The translations under genes were made by a program, and so were the position numbers. From Pontibacter lucknowensis (lineage in GTDB: Bacteria > Bacteroidota > Bacteroidia > Cytophagales > Hymenobacteraceae), in NCBI RefSeq assembly GCF_900156415.1, contig NZ_FTNM01000002.1, forward strand, positions 620,001 to 684,000: a DNA stretch of 64,000 nucleotides, written 5' to 3'. The notes beneath the pieces were generated by a model. That model did no database searches. It was not told the DNA's origin and saw only the letters and a list, made by a program, of their open reading frames with translations. Positions 42,602-51,738 of this stretch are shown one piece after another (the first letter of the stretch is position 1; each line of letters opens with the position of its first letter).

Positions 42602-44929
42602 ATGATCAGTAAGCGCATTATAGCATTTTTTGCTGCCGCCTGTCTGAGTCTGGGTATAAGCACGGCCAAGCCTGATGAAGGTATGTGGCTGCCTATGCTC
42701 CTCAAGCAGCTCAACGAAGCAGAAATGCAGAAGAAGGGCATGAAGCTCTCTGCCGAAGACATTTACAGCATCAACCAGTCGAGCCTTAAGGACGCTATCG
42801 TTTCGTTTGGTGGTTTCTGTACCGGCGAGATGATCTCTTCGGAGGGTCTTTTGCTCACCAACCACCATTGCGGCTACGGGCAAATCCAAAGCCATAGTTC
42901 TGTGGAGAAGGATTACCTGACGGAAGGCTTTTGGGCTATGAACCGTGAGCAGGAGCTTCCAAACCCGGGTCTGTTTGCCACCTTCATCGTACGCATGGAA
43001 GACGTGACGCAGCAGATCCTGGCAGGTATACCGGCTAACGTAACAGAGGCTGAACGTGAGAAAATGGTGCAACAAAATATTGCCAAGGTGCGCCAGCAGG
43101 CTACCGCAGGTACGCATTACGATGCCATTATTCGTCCGTTCTTCTATGGCAATGAGTACTACATGTATGTGACCGAGACCTTCCGCGACATCCGTCTGGT
43201 GGGTGCCCCCCCATCGTCTATCGGTAAGTTTGGTGGCGACACAGACAACTGGATGTGGCCGCGCCATACCGGTGACTTTGCCATCTTCCGCATCTATGCC
43301 GACGAGAATAACAACCCGGCAGAGTACTCTCCGAACAATAAGCCTTATAAGCCGAAGCACCACCTGCCTATTTCGCTGAGCGGTGTACAGGAGAATGACT
43401 TCACCATGGTATTTGGCTTCCCAGGCCGCACGAACGAGTACCTGACTTCGCATGCCATTGAGGAGATCTACGAAACCTCAAATCCGCACAAGATCAAGAT
43501 CCGTGATACGAAGCTGGCTGTGCTGGACAAGGATATGAAAGCCTCTGACGCGGTGCGTATACAGTATGCCGCTAAGTATGCCAGCGTAGCCAATGCCTGG
43601 AAAAAGTGGATCGGTGAGAACCGTGGCCTGCGTAAGGCCAATACTATTGCCCGCAAACAGGAGCTGGAGAACCAGTTTACCGCCTGGGCTAATGCTGATG
43701 CCAGCCGCAAGCAGACGTATGGTAACCTGATCGCCGAGTTTGAAAAGAACTACAAGCAGCTGGAGGGTATCACGATCGCCCGTGACTATATCATGGAAGC
43801 TGCCTGGGGTGTGGAACTGGTGCGTTATGCCAACGATTTCATAAAGCTGAACGAGCTGATCGAAGCAAAAGCACCGCAGCAGGAGATCAACGCCCAGCTC
43901 GACCGACTGGAGAAAGGTGTAGCAGGTTACTTTAAGAACTACAATGCTCCGACCGATAAAAAAGTATTCGCTGCTCTAATGAGCATGTATTACGATAACC
44001 TCGACCAGAAACTGCATCCGTCTGCCTTCGCGATGGTGCGTCAGAAATACAAAGGCGATTTCAGCAAGTATGCCGACGAGGTGTACAGCAGGTCGCTTTT
44101 CACTTCTGAAGCCGGTGTGCGTCAGGCGATTGCTGACATTAAAGCGGGCAAAGCCAATCCATTGAAAAATGACCCGGGCTACCAACTGGCCAGCAGCATC
44201 AACGACTACTACCGCACCAACGTGTTGCCGACCTACACCAAGGTAAACGACAACCTGAACTTGCTGTACAGAACCTATATGACTGGTTTGCGTGCCATGC
44301 AGCAGGACCGTAAGTTCTACCCGGATGCCAACTCCACCCTGCGTGTAGCTTATGGCAAAGTAGAGCCTTACGAGCCAGTGGATGGCGTGAAGTACAAATA
44401 CTACACGACACTGGAAGGCATTATTGAGAAAGCTGCCTCTGGTGCGGCTGAAGACTACGCTATACCTGCCCGTCTGCAGGAGCTTTACGACAAGAAAGAC
44501 TACGGACCTTACGGCGTGAATGGTCAGCTTCCGGTGGCCTTTATCGCTTCGAACCATACCACGGGCGGTAACTCCGGTTCACCGGTGATCAACGCTAACG
44601 GACAGCTGATCGGTACTAACTTCGACCGCAACTGGGAAGGCACTATGAGTGACCTGACTTATAACCCGGACCAGGTACGTAACATTTCGGTGGATGTGCG
44701 CTACATGCTTTTCATTGTAGACAAGTTTGCCGGAGCCGGTCACCTGGTAAAAGAGATGACGCTGGTAAACGACAACACTTCTGGTCTGCCGCAGGTAGAT
44801 GCCCGCCGCAAAACGGAAGCACCTGCTGAAGCCACGCAGCTGTCTAAAAGAGAGCAGCGCAAAGCTGAGAAAGCCGCTAGAAAAGCAGCCAAGAAGAAAG
44901 AAAAAGAAGAGGCTGAAGTAGTGAACTAA
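42602..44929 (+). CDS. S46 family dipeptidyl peptidase, DPP11-type
   Basis: This 775-residue exported serine exopeptidase releases dipeptides from peptide N-termini. It has a signal peptide (MISKRIIAFFAAACLSLGIST) and the trypsin-like triad in S46 context: His89 in LLLTNHHCGYG, Asp in GGDTDNWMWPRHTGDFA, and Ser658 in TTGGNSGSPVIN. Arg676 in NFDRNWEG lies 18 residues after the Ser. In characterised enzymes Arg at this place marks DPP11 (Asp/Glu at P1), and Gly marks DPP7. ATG 42602 starts the signal peptide, so the longer frame from 42569 is rejected. The Lys/Arg/Ala-rich C-terminal tail is an extra. A terminator follows. Confidence 0.93.
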   Translation: MISKRIIAFFAAACLSLGISTAKPDEGMWLPMLLKQLNEAEMQKKGMKLSAEDIYSINQSSLKDAIVSFGGFCTGEMISSEGLLLTNHHCGYGQIQSHSSVEKDYLTEGFWAMNREQELPNPGLFATFIVRMEDVTQQILAGIPANVTEAEREKMVQQNIAKVRQQATAGTHYDAIIRPFFYGNEYYMYVTETFRDIRLVGAPPSSIGKFGGDTDNWMWPRHTGDFAIFRIYADENNNPAEYSPNNKPYKPKHHLPISLSGVQENDFTMVFGFPGRTNEYLTSHAIEEIYETSNPHKIKIRDTKLAVLDKDMKASDAVRIQYAAKYASVANAWKKWIGENRGLRKANTIARKQELENQFTAWANADASRKQTYGNLIAEFEKNYKQLEGITIARDYIMEAAWGVELVRYANDFIKLNELIEAKAPQQEINAQLDRLEKGVAGYFKNYNAPTDKKVFAALMSMYYDNLDQKLHPSAFAMVRQKYKGDFSKYADEVYSRSLFTSEAGVRQAIADIKAGKANPLKNDPGYQLASSINDYYRTNVLPTYTKVNDNLNLLYRTYMTGLRAMQQDRKFYPDANSTLRVAYGKVEPYEPVDGVKYKYYTTLEGIIEKAASGAAEDYAIPARLQELYDKKDYGPYGVNGQLPVAFIASNHTTGGNSGSPVINANGQLIGTNFDRNWEGTMSDLTYNPDQVRNISVDVRYMLFIVDKFAGAGHLVKEMTLVNDNTSGLPQVDARRKTEAPAEATQLSKREQRKAEKAARKAAKKKEKEEAEVVN

Positions 44930-44954
44930 GCAAGCACCTTCTCCCTATTTCAGT

Positions 44955-44988
44955 AAGCCCCGTCGGTTCATTCAGGCGGGGCTTTTTC
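44955..44988 (+). terminator. terminator of the S46 peptidase gene
   Basis: AAGCCCCG pairs with CGGGGCTT around a 14-nt loop, followed by T5. Confidence 0.88.
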
Positions 44989-45151
44989 TTTGGCTATACT
45001 TGATGTAAGTTGTACTATACTTTTTTTGCTCCATGTTGGACTGTCAGTGCACGATCAGTATCTTCTAGTTCTCGAGCAGCAGGTAGCGAACACCGCATGA
45101 GATAAATCAAATGTCACAGTCTCTGTTGGGGTGAAAAATAATGTGATTCAC

Positions 45152-45190
45152 TGTATCAATTTGATACAATAAGTGTGCGAAATCGAACAC
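45152..45190 (+). promoter_or_regulatory. two operator-like dyads upstream of the permease gene
   Basis: TGTATCAA-T-TTGATACA (45152-45168) is a perfect 8-bp inverted repeat. GTGTGCGAAATCGAACAC (45173-45190) is a second dyad with one mismatch pair. They lie about 75-110 bp upstream of a sigma-54-like promoter, a usual distance for activator (enhancer) sites. Confidence 0.6.
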
Positions 45191-45262
45191 GGATATATTA
45201 ACAGTTGCCCCAAATTTAAATCAATATTTGTTTAAAATACTGATAGTCAGTTGATTATACTC

Positions 45263-45279
45263 TGGCACCAACTTTGGCA
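45263..45279 (+). promoter_or_regulatory. candidate sigma-54 promoter
   Basis: TGGCAC-N5-TTGGCA compares with the sigma-54 consensus TGGCAC-N5-TTGCA. The -24 block and TTG fit exactly; the C of the -12 GC is displaced by one base. It lies 67 bp upstream of the GTG start. Confidence 0.45.
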
Positions 45280-45345
45280 ATAAGATTCAGAGGGATTCCC
45301 CATTAGTATTTGGTCTATTTTTATTAAAAATCAACAATTTACGTT

Positions 45346-47673
45346 GTGATCAGGAACAATCTAAAAATCGCTATTCGGATACTCTGGAAAAACAAACTTT
45401 TTTCATTGGTCAATGTACTGAGCTTGTCACTGAGTATGGCGGTTGGTGTCATTTTGTTTACAGACCTAAAAGCCACGTTTGATACAGACCAATTTCATCC
45501 TAAATTAAATCAAATAGTACGGATACTCACGCAGGAAACCAATGTGGAGGAACAAACCAAATGGGCAACAGCGCCATTGCCCTTAGCGCCTCAACTGGAA
45601 AGTATCACCTTTGTTGAAAAAACGGTGAAAGTACGTCTGGCAGGAAAACATAACCTGCAAACCGATGGAGGAGATGTACCTATTGATATAAAATTTTCAG
45701 AGCCTTCTTTTTTTGATGTTTTTGGCTTTAAATTACTGTCAGGCAATGCACAAAGCCTTATCAATAATCCCACTTCCATTTTTTTAACCCAAAAAACAGC
45801 AGAAAAGATATTTGGTAACGCCAATGCTTTAGGCCAAACGGTTCAATTTGAAAACTTAGGTACTTATACCGTAGGGGGAATAATTCAAGACCCACCTTTA
45901 GAAACACATCTGCCCATTGAGGCCATGCTTTCTATTAATGCTGCCGAAGTACTTGAAAAAAAAGGTGCAATCCCTAATATTTTACAGAATTGGGGAAATT
46001 TCAAGAGTGCAGCAATATACGTGCGTCTAAAATCAGAAGATGATTTAGAGCAGTTCAATACAACGCTCCAAAACTATACACGGAAATTGGAGAAGAGCAG
46101 TCTTCAATTTTTGGGACAACCCTTAGAGGCTATCACTCCTCGAAACAATGACATTAAAAATGACTCTAATGCGGTTGGCACTTGGGAGAGCATAAAAATA
46201 CAGCTGTTTTTAATTCTAGCCTTAACTCTATTATCTGCTTTCAACTACATCAGTTTGACACTGGCGCGTGCCTTTTCCCGGGCGAAAGAAGTAGGTATCC
46301 GCAAGACGATTGGCGCCACAAGAAGACAAATTATTGGACAGTTTTTAACTGAATCAATCCTTGTTTCCCTATTGGCTTTGATGTTTACAATGCCATGTGT
46401 TGAAATTTTAACGCACTACATACCCGAAATGGATACGGCGTTTTCCTATGACACAATCTTAATTTTAGGCTTGTTGACCTACGCAGTTCTCACAGGCTTA
46501 GTCGCTGGTGCACTTCCGTCATGGCTGTTGTCAGCGTTTCAGCCAATACAGGTTTTGCGTAAAATGAAGAATATTAAGCTGTTCCGGAGTATTGCTGTTT
46601 ACAAATCCTTGATTGTCATACAGTTTTCAGTGACCATCATGCTGATGATAGTGGTTGTCATATTAGCCGATTATGAAATAAAAAATCATGCAATCATTAA
46701 CTCAACCGTGTCACCTAATGTTTTGACACTTGATTTAAGAGGTGAAAAACATGGAATCCTACAAAACGAAATAAGCCAGTTAAGCCAGGTAGAATCGACT
46801 TTGGCTACTAACTGGTACTACAAACCGATGAAAAAGGGCAAAGCTTCTGTAACAGTAAATGGTAAGTTTTTAGAAATGTATTATGTAAGTATTGACCCTA
46901 AAACAATTGAAACAGAAGGCATCAGCTTAAAATCAGGTCAAAATTTCCCTCATGATATACCCCAAAATAGGGAACAATATGTGTTGCTGAATGAAGCTGC
47001 AGCAAAATTAATAGAGCCTGAATCGGAGACTTTAGTGGGGCAAACGCTATTACTGGACTCTGCCTATGTACAAGTCATTGGTATCATGCCTAATGAAATG
47101 ATTGGCGAAACAGCTCCCTTACTATATAGGTATTTACCAAATGAAGTAGCCACCTTGACTATAAAAATAAAACCAAATACAGAATTGGAAGCAACCAAAG
47201 CTATTCAATCCATATGGGAAAACCATTTTCCTGAAAAAACAGCAAATCTTCAGAATTTAAAAGATGGTTTTTCAAGCATTGGCGATAGAATAGGTTTTTT
47301 TGGGGGATTAGCCCTTATCGTCATGATAATAGCTGGGCTGGGCATTTTAGGCATAGCCAGTTACTCCGTAGAAACACGCGTTAAGGAACTGGGTATAAGA
47401 AAAGTAATGGGCGCGAGCAACAAAGAATTGGTGTGGATAGTTACCAAAAATTTCGGTATTCTCATACTGATAGCAGGACTTATCGGTGTTCCGGCTGGCT
47501 TGTTTGGCGGTGATTTAATTAGACAAGATTTAGGCAGCAGCCTTGTTGATTTAAGTTTTATAAATGTAAGCATAGGCTTTGGTCTGGTTGCCATAGTCGG
47601 ACTACTGACCGTCCTATCCCAAACTATTCGAGCAGCGCATGTTGAACCTGTAAATGTTTTAAAAGCAGAGTAA
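45346..47673 (+). CDS. FtsX-like permease of an ABC transporter (MacB type)
   Basis: This inner-membrane permease has 775 residues. It shows the duplicated MacB_PCD plus FtsX layout: N-terminal helix (WKNKLFSLVNVLSLSLSMAVGVILF), a periplasmic domain, helices near 285-410 with SRAKEVGIRKTIGATRRQIIGQFLTES, a second periplasmic domain, and C-terminal helices with TRVKELGIRKVMGASNKELVWIVTKNF. No ATPase gene is adjacent. The start is GTG. The gene is clearly more AT-rich than its neighbours and has no copy of the CAGGTATA word, which suggests recent acquisition. It may export peptides or macrolide-like compounds, or send mechanical signals; the substrate is unknown. Confidence 0.9.
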   Translation: MIRNNLKIAIRILWKNKLFSLVNVLSLSLSMAVGVILFTDLKATFDTDQFHPKLNQIVRILTQETNVEEQTKWATAPLPLAPQLESITFVEKTVKVRLAGKHNLQTDGGDVPIDIKFSEPSFFDVFGFKLLSGNAQSLINNPTSIFLTQKTAEKIFGNANALGQTVQFENLGTYTVGGIIQDPPLETHLPIEAMLSINAAEVLEKKGAIPNILQNWGNFKSAAIYVRLKSEDDLEQFNTTLQNYTRKLEKSSLQFLGQPLEAITPRNNDIKNDSNAVGTWESIKIQLFLILALTLLSAFNYISLTLARAFSRAKEVGIRKTIGATRRQIIGQFLTESILVSLLALMFTMPCVEILTHYIPEMDTAFSYDTILILGLLTYAVLTGLVAGALPSWLLSAFQPIQVLRKMKNIKLFRSIAVYKSLIVIQFSVTIMLMIVVVILADYEIKNHAIINSTVSPNVLTLDLRGEKHGILQNEISQLSQVESTLATNWYYKPMKKGKASVTVNGKFLEMYYVSIDPKTIETEGISLKSGQNFPHDIPQNREQYVLLNEAAAKLIEPESETLVGQTLLLDSAYVQVIGIMPNEMIGETAPLLYRYLPNEVATLTIKIKPNTELEATKAIQSIWENHFPEKTANLQNLKDGFSSIGDRIGFFGGLALIVMIIAGLGILGIASYSVETRVKELGIRKVMGASNKELVWIVTKNFGILILIAGLIGVPAGLFGGDLIRQDLGSSLVDLSFINVSIGFGLVAIVGLLTVLSQTIRAAHVEPVNVLKAE

Positions 47674-47718
47674 AAGGGTAAGACATTTAGTCGCAGGTTA
47701 TAACGGTAGCGTGACAAT

Positions 47719-48573
47719 TTACAATGTGACCCTCCCCTTTTTGCGAGGTGTAGTAGCTGGTGGTGTGGCATCCACTATATCTTCCTCTACGCCCTGTTTA
47801 AAGATCTTTTTAAGAATATAGCTCTTGACTGAAAATGGCAGGATACGCCCCACCCGGATCATGAATCTGTTTTTCCAACCAGGTATAATAAGCCCTTTGT
47901 CTTTGTATAAACCATCAATTGCCTGTCGCGCTACTTCCTCCGGAGTTTTAGTCAGAATGCCTTTGCCTTTCTTGATGTGCTGGTTGCGCTTCCGCATGGT
48001 CTTGGTGCTGGTGGGCCCCGGGCACAGACAGCTTACGTGAATGTTATAAGGCTCCAGCTCCATCTGCAGCGAACGAGAAAAGGTCAGAACAAAACTTTTA
48101 GTTGCCGCATACACGCTCTTGTAAGGAAGCGGCATTAGTGAAGCAAAACTGCCTACGTTCAGGATATATGCCGATTCATGCTCTCTGAGTTTAGGTATAA
48201 ACAGGTGTGTCAGCGCTACCACGGCATTGACGTTCAACTGTATCATCTGTAGGTAATCCTCCAGCGAGGACTCCTGGAAATAACTGTAGTTGCCTATACC
48301 TGCATTGTTGATCAGCACATTGATGCTTAGCCCCTGCTCATGGCACCAGTCATACAGGTACTGGATGGCATTGGGCGCGATCAGGTTCAACTCGATCGTT
48401 TTGACGTCTACCCCAAACTGCTCCCGCAAACTGGTGGCAGTTTGCACAAGTCCCGAGTCTTGGAGCGCCACCAGAATCAGGTGCTGACCACGGGCGGCAC
48501 ATTCGGTAGCCATGGCCTGGCCAATGCCAGCGCTGGCACCCGTTATTAAGGTATAGGTCTTTTCAGGTATCAT
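47719..48573 (-). CDS. SDR family NAD(P)-dependent oxidoreductase
   Basis: This 284-residue classical short-chain dehydrogenase has cofactor motif TGASAGIG (from residue 12), NNAGIGN, catalytic Ser in LNVGSFASLMP and YAATK with Tyr/Lys, then CPGPTSTKTM. A basic C-terminal tail (SVKSYILKKIFKQG) is seen. The cofactor choice and substrate are unknown. Its ATG overlaps the stop of the upstream epimerase gene (ATGA), so the two are translationally coupled. Confidence 0.9.
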   Translation of the reverse strand: MIPEKTYTLITGASAGIGQAMATECAARGQHLILVALQDSGLVQTATSLREQFGVDVKTIELNLIAPNAIQYLYDWCHEQGLSINVLINNAGIGNYSYFQESSLEDYLQMIQLNVNAVVALTHLFIPKLREHESAYILNVGSFASLMPLPYKSVYAATKSFVLTFSRSLQMELEPYNIHVSCLCPGPTSTKTMRKRNQHIKKGKGILTKTPEEVARQAIDGLYKDKGLIIPGWKNRFMIRVGRILPFSVKSYILKKIFKQGVEEDIVDATPPATTPRKKGRVTL

Positions 48574-49571
48574 TTCTGTTGGAGTGATTGTAGCGTTCTC
48601 GATAGTCCTTCTTTTAGTGGTGTTATGGTATAGCCCAATTCTCTCTCAGCTTTATGACTCGACACACTCCAGTGAAGCAGCAGCTTTCGGGTCCAGTCCG
48701 GGGTGATCAGGGGCTTGGTGCCCGTCAGTTTTGCCAGCTTGACCATGACCCAACTTGCCCCGCGCAACAGGCTGCCAGGTATAGGTATAAGTTTTCGCTG
48801 CTTCCCTGTCAACCTAGCAATGAGCGCAAAGAGTTGCTGATATGTGGCGTCCTCACCACCCAGCAGGTAGTTCTCCCCACTCCTGCCCTGCGCCATGGCT
48901 AACAGATGCCCTCGCACCACATCGTCCACATAGCAGTAATTGCCTACACTGTTTCCATCACCGGGCATGAAGTGCCATTTGCCTGCCAGGTATAGCCGCA
49001 GCAGTTTAGCAATGCCATTGCTATCGGTCTCTTTGCCCGGGCCATATACCCGGGTTGGGCTCAGGATCACGACTGCCAGCCCCTGTTTTACATAACTCCG
49101 TGCGAGCACCTCAGCTTCTGCCTTAGAGCTTTCGTAGCTGTTTGTATAAGGTATGGTACGCCGGGTGTTTTCGTCTACAGGATGCTGAGGTGATGGAGCA
49201 GGTCCGTAAACACTTGCGGTGGAGGTGAGTATTACCTTTTGTACGTTGTTTTTCAATGCCGCAGTCAATACATGGTCTGTTCCTGTCACATTTACTTGTC
49301 GGTAGGTACGCTCGTCTTTTGCCCAGGGTTTGGCATAGGCCGCCAGGTGAAACACGACACTTGCACCTGCCATGGCCTGCTCCAGGAGCTGTACATTCTG
49401 TAAGTCACCGACATATAGCTTCACGCCCATAGCCGCCAGGTCAGCTGCTTTTTCTTTCGAACGGACCAGTGCTGATACCCTATCGTTTCGCTTAATTAAT
49501 TCTTTTACCAGGCTATAACCGATGTAGCCGGTCGCACCCGTGACGAAAACTTCCATAGTGGGGGTGTACAT
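48570..49571 (-). CDS. NAD-dependent epimerase/dehydratase family protein
   Basis: This extended SDR of 333 residues (328 from Met6) has TGATGYIG near the N-terminus, VGDLQN, FHLAAYAKPW, catalytic Ser/Thr in LTSTASVYGP and YESSK (Tyr, Lys), followed by LSPTRVYGPG. It resembles dihydroflavonol-4-reductase-like or NAD-dependent sugar epimerase proteins; the substrate is unknown. It is first in a two-gene operon with the SDR. Confidence 0.88.
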   Translation of the reverse strand: MYTPTMEVFVTGATGYIGYSLVKELIKRNDRVSALVRSKEKAADLAAMGVKLYVGDLQNVQLLEQAMAGASVVFHLAAYAKPWAKDERTYRQVNVTGTDHVLTAALKNNVQKVILTSTASVYGPAPSPQHPVDENTRRTIPYTNSYESSKAEAEVLARSYVKQGLAVVILSPTRVYGPGKETDSNGIAKLLRLYLAGKWHFMPGDGNSVGNYCYVDDVVRGHLLAMAQGRSGENYLLGGEDATYQQLFALIARLTGKQRKLIPIPGSLLRGASWVMVKLAKLTGTKPLITPDWTRKLLLHWSVSSHKAERELGYTITPLKEGLSRTLQSLQQK

Positions 49572-49696
49572 ATACTGACACTTTAATGTTATAAGCCAGC
49601 AGTTATTTGCAAACTACTGGCTACAATTCCGTACAAAACTCAACAACGTGTAGAACCTCCGGCTTGCCGGGAAGCGCATTTATATAGCCAGCAATT

Positions 49697-51589
49697 ATGA
49701 TTTATATCGTGATGGGAGTATCGGGAAGTGGTAAAACCACGGTCGGGCTTAAACTGGCTGACAGGCTCGGGCTCCCCTTTTACGATGCAGATGATTATCA
49801 CCCCCGGCAAAGCGTCGAAAAGATGCAGCAAGGCATTCCGCTGAACGACAGCGACCGTGCACCCTGGCTGGAGCAACTGGCTGATCTGATACCCACCTGG
49901 GAAGTTGAGGGTGGAGCTGTACTGGCCTGCTCCGCCCTAAAGGAGGAGTACCGTAAGGTATTGCAGACAGTATCGGACATAAGCTGGATTTACCTCGATG
50001 GCTCCCGCGATACCATCCTGAAGCGGCTACAGGCCCGTCATGCGCATTTCATGCCCTCGACCATGCTGGAGTCGCAACTGGAGGCGCTGGAGAAGCCTGC
50101 CTACGGTATACACGTCGACGTTTCCTTAAGCCCTGAGCAGATCGTTCAGGAAGTAATCTCTAAACTAGAGCATATGAATCCACATTCTGAATTTGGTGTG
50201 ATTGGCCTGGGCGTGATGGGCAAAAGCCTGGCCCTGAACCTGGCGAGCCGTGGCGTGCGTGTCGCGATGTATAACCGGCACGTGCCAGGCAAAGAGGAAG
50301 GTATAGCCGAGCAGGTAATTGCCGAAAATCCTTCTTTCACCAATATAAAAGGTTATGATCAGCTGGAGGAGTTTGTGCAGTCGCTGGAGAAGCCGCGCAA
50401 AATACTGCTTATGATCTATGCCGGTGCGCTGGACGCACAACTAGAGGCACTGATACCGCTGTTGGAGCCTGGTGATGTGGTGATAGACGGTGGCAACTCT
50501 TTTTATAAAGACACGGCAAGGCGCACTGCACTACTCGCTGACAACGGGCTGCACTTTGTCGGCACTGGCATTTCTGGCGGTGAGGAAGGTGCCCGCAAGG
50601 GACCATCCATTATGCCGGGTGGTCCACGTGCAGGTTATGAGCAGGTGGCCAGCTACCTGGAAATGATCGCAGCGAAGGACAGACAAGCTCAGCCCTGCAC
50701 CACATATATCGGCCCAGACGGAGCGGGACACTTCGTAAAGATGGTGCACAACGGCATTGAGTACGCGGAAATGCAGGCTCTGGCGGAGGCGTATTCATTG
50801 CTGCGCAATATGCTAGGTATAGCCCCTGATGAAATTGCCGCTATTTTCAAGGAATGGCAGCAGCATGGATTGGGAAGCTATCTGCTGGAGATTACGATTG
50901 ATATTCTGCATAAGAAAGAAGGAGACGAGCTGCTGCTTGACAAGATACTGGACCAGGCAGAACAGAAAGGCACCGGTGGCTGGTCTGCCGCCGTAGCTTT
51001 AGAGTATGGCGTACCCTACGACACCCTTTCAGCCGCTGTAATGGCTAGAGCCCTCTCCGCTATGAAAGCTGAAAGGGTGAAAGCGGCAGAACGCTATCAG
51101 AAACAAATCCCCAAAGTCACTATTGACAGAAGCAGTTTTGTAGCCAGTTTGAAGCAAGCCTATCAGGTGACCCGCATCATCAATCACGAGATCGGGTTTA
51201 ACTTAATGCGCGAAGTGTCGGAGCAGCTGAACTGGGAGCTCAACTTCAGCGAAATTGCCCGTATCTGGACCAATGGCTGCATCATTCGCTCTGAACTGAT
51301 GGAAGAATTGGTAACCATCTACCAACAGGAACCCCGTTTGCTCGTGGCCCCTACACTGGTCGATAAAATTCGCAACGCACAGCAAAGTTTTGCAGCAGTA
51401 GTCGCGTTAGGGCTGCAGTATGGTGTTCCGTTGCCGGTGCTCTCTTCGGGTTTAAATTACTTGTTAGGGTATAGCACAGCAGACTCTTCCGCAAACCTGA
51501 TTCAGGCGCAGCGCGATTATTTCGGGGCACATACTTACCAGCGCAAGGACAAGCCCGCAGGTGAATATTTCCATACCGAATGGAAATGA
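49697..51589 (+). CDS. bifunctional gluconokinase/6-phosphogluconate dehydrogenase (fusion)
   Basis: One 630-residue chain joins two consecutive steps of gluconate use. Residues 1-159 are a GntK-type gluconokinase: P-loop GVSGSGKTT, DADDYHP, DRAPWL, ACSALKEEYR and LKRLQARHAHFMP. Residues 160-630 are a complete 6-phosphogluconate dehydrogenase: cofactor motif GVIGLGVMGKSLALNLASRG, GGNSFYKDT, GTGISGGEEGARKGPSIMPGG, the catalytic GHFVKMVHNGIEYAEMQ, and the C-terminal QAQRDYFGAHTYQR. Met160 (ATG 50174) sits exactly at the junction, so an internal start could also give a free dehydrogenase. Gluconate would pass to 6-phosphogluconate and then ribulose 5-phosphate plus NADPH. Confidence 0.92.
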   Translation: MIYIVMGVSGSGKTTVGLKLADRLGLPFYDADDYHPRQSVEKMQQGIPLNDSDRAPWLEQLADLIPTWEVEGGAVLACSALKEEYRKVLQTVSDISWIYLDGSRDTILKRLQARHAHFMPSTMLESQLEALEKPAYGIHVDVSLSPEQIVQEVISKLEHMNPHSEFGVIGLGVMGKSLALNLASRGVRVAMYNRHVPGKEEGIAEQVIAENPSFTNIKGYDQLEEFVQSLEKPRKILLMIYAGALDAQLEALIPLLEPGDVVIDGGNSFYKDTARRTALLADNGLHFVGTGISGGEEGARKGPSIMPGGPRAGYEQVASYLEMIAAKDRQAQPCTTYIGPDGAGHFVKMVHNGIEYAEMQALAEAYSLLRNMLGIAPDEIAAIFKEWQQHGLGSYLLEITIDILHKKEGDELLLDKILDQAEQKGTGGWSAAVALEYGVPYDTLSAAVMARALSAMKAERVKAAERYQKQIPKVTIDRSSFVASLKQAYQVTRIINHEIGFNLMREVSEQLNWELNFSEIARIWTNGCIIRSELMEELVTIYQQEPRLLVAPTLVDKIRNAQQSFAAVVALGLQYGVPLPVLSSGLNYLLGYSTADSSANLIQAQRDYFGAHTYQRKDKPAGEYFHTEWK

Positions 51590-51642
51590 ATTTGGTGAGC
51601 ATGAACGATGTTTAGACATATTTCAAAAATTAGATATCGAAG

Positions 51643-51707
51643 TGATATAAGTCACTTCTGTGACTGACCACTGTCATAAGATTAAAGGAGTTTGGGGTGT
51701 TCTTTTG
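51643..51707 (+). promoter_or_regulatory. Crp/Fnr-type tandem promoter of nirK
   Basis: Perfect TGA-N6-TCA boxes at 51643-51654 (inside the longer dyad AAGTGA-N6-TCACTT) and 51665-51676 have a 10-nt spacer. TTCTTTTG (51700-51707, one mismatch to TAnnTTTG) lies 23 nt downstream. The layout is identical to the cco promoters although the gene lies 22 kb away on the other strand. Confidence 0.85.
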
Positions 51708-51738
51708 TATCCATAAAGACACTCTAACAGCAATTCTT

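Larger units (their letters stand above)
44989..45345 (+). other. AT-rich upstream region of the FtsX-type permease
   Basis: This 357-bp spacer grows AT-rich from 45110 on. It carries two dyads and a sigma-54-like promoter (separate entries). A lone TGA-N6-TCA at 45098-45109 has no partner box and may be chance. Confidence 0.5.

Noticed and set aside
45098..45109. Single TGA-N6-TCA site upstream of the FtsX permease
   Set aside because: No partner box at the conserved N10 spacing and no -7 element 23 nt away; about 16 such single sites are expected by chance in the window.
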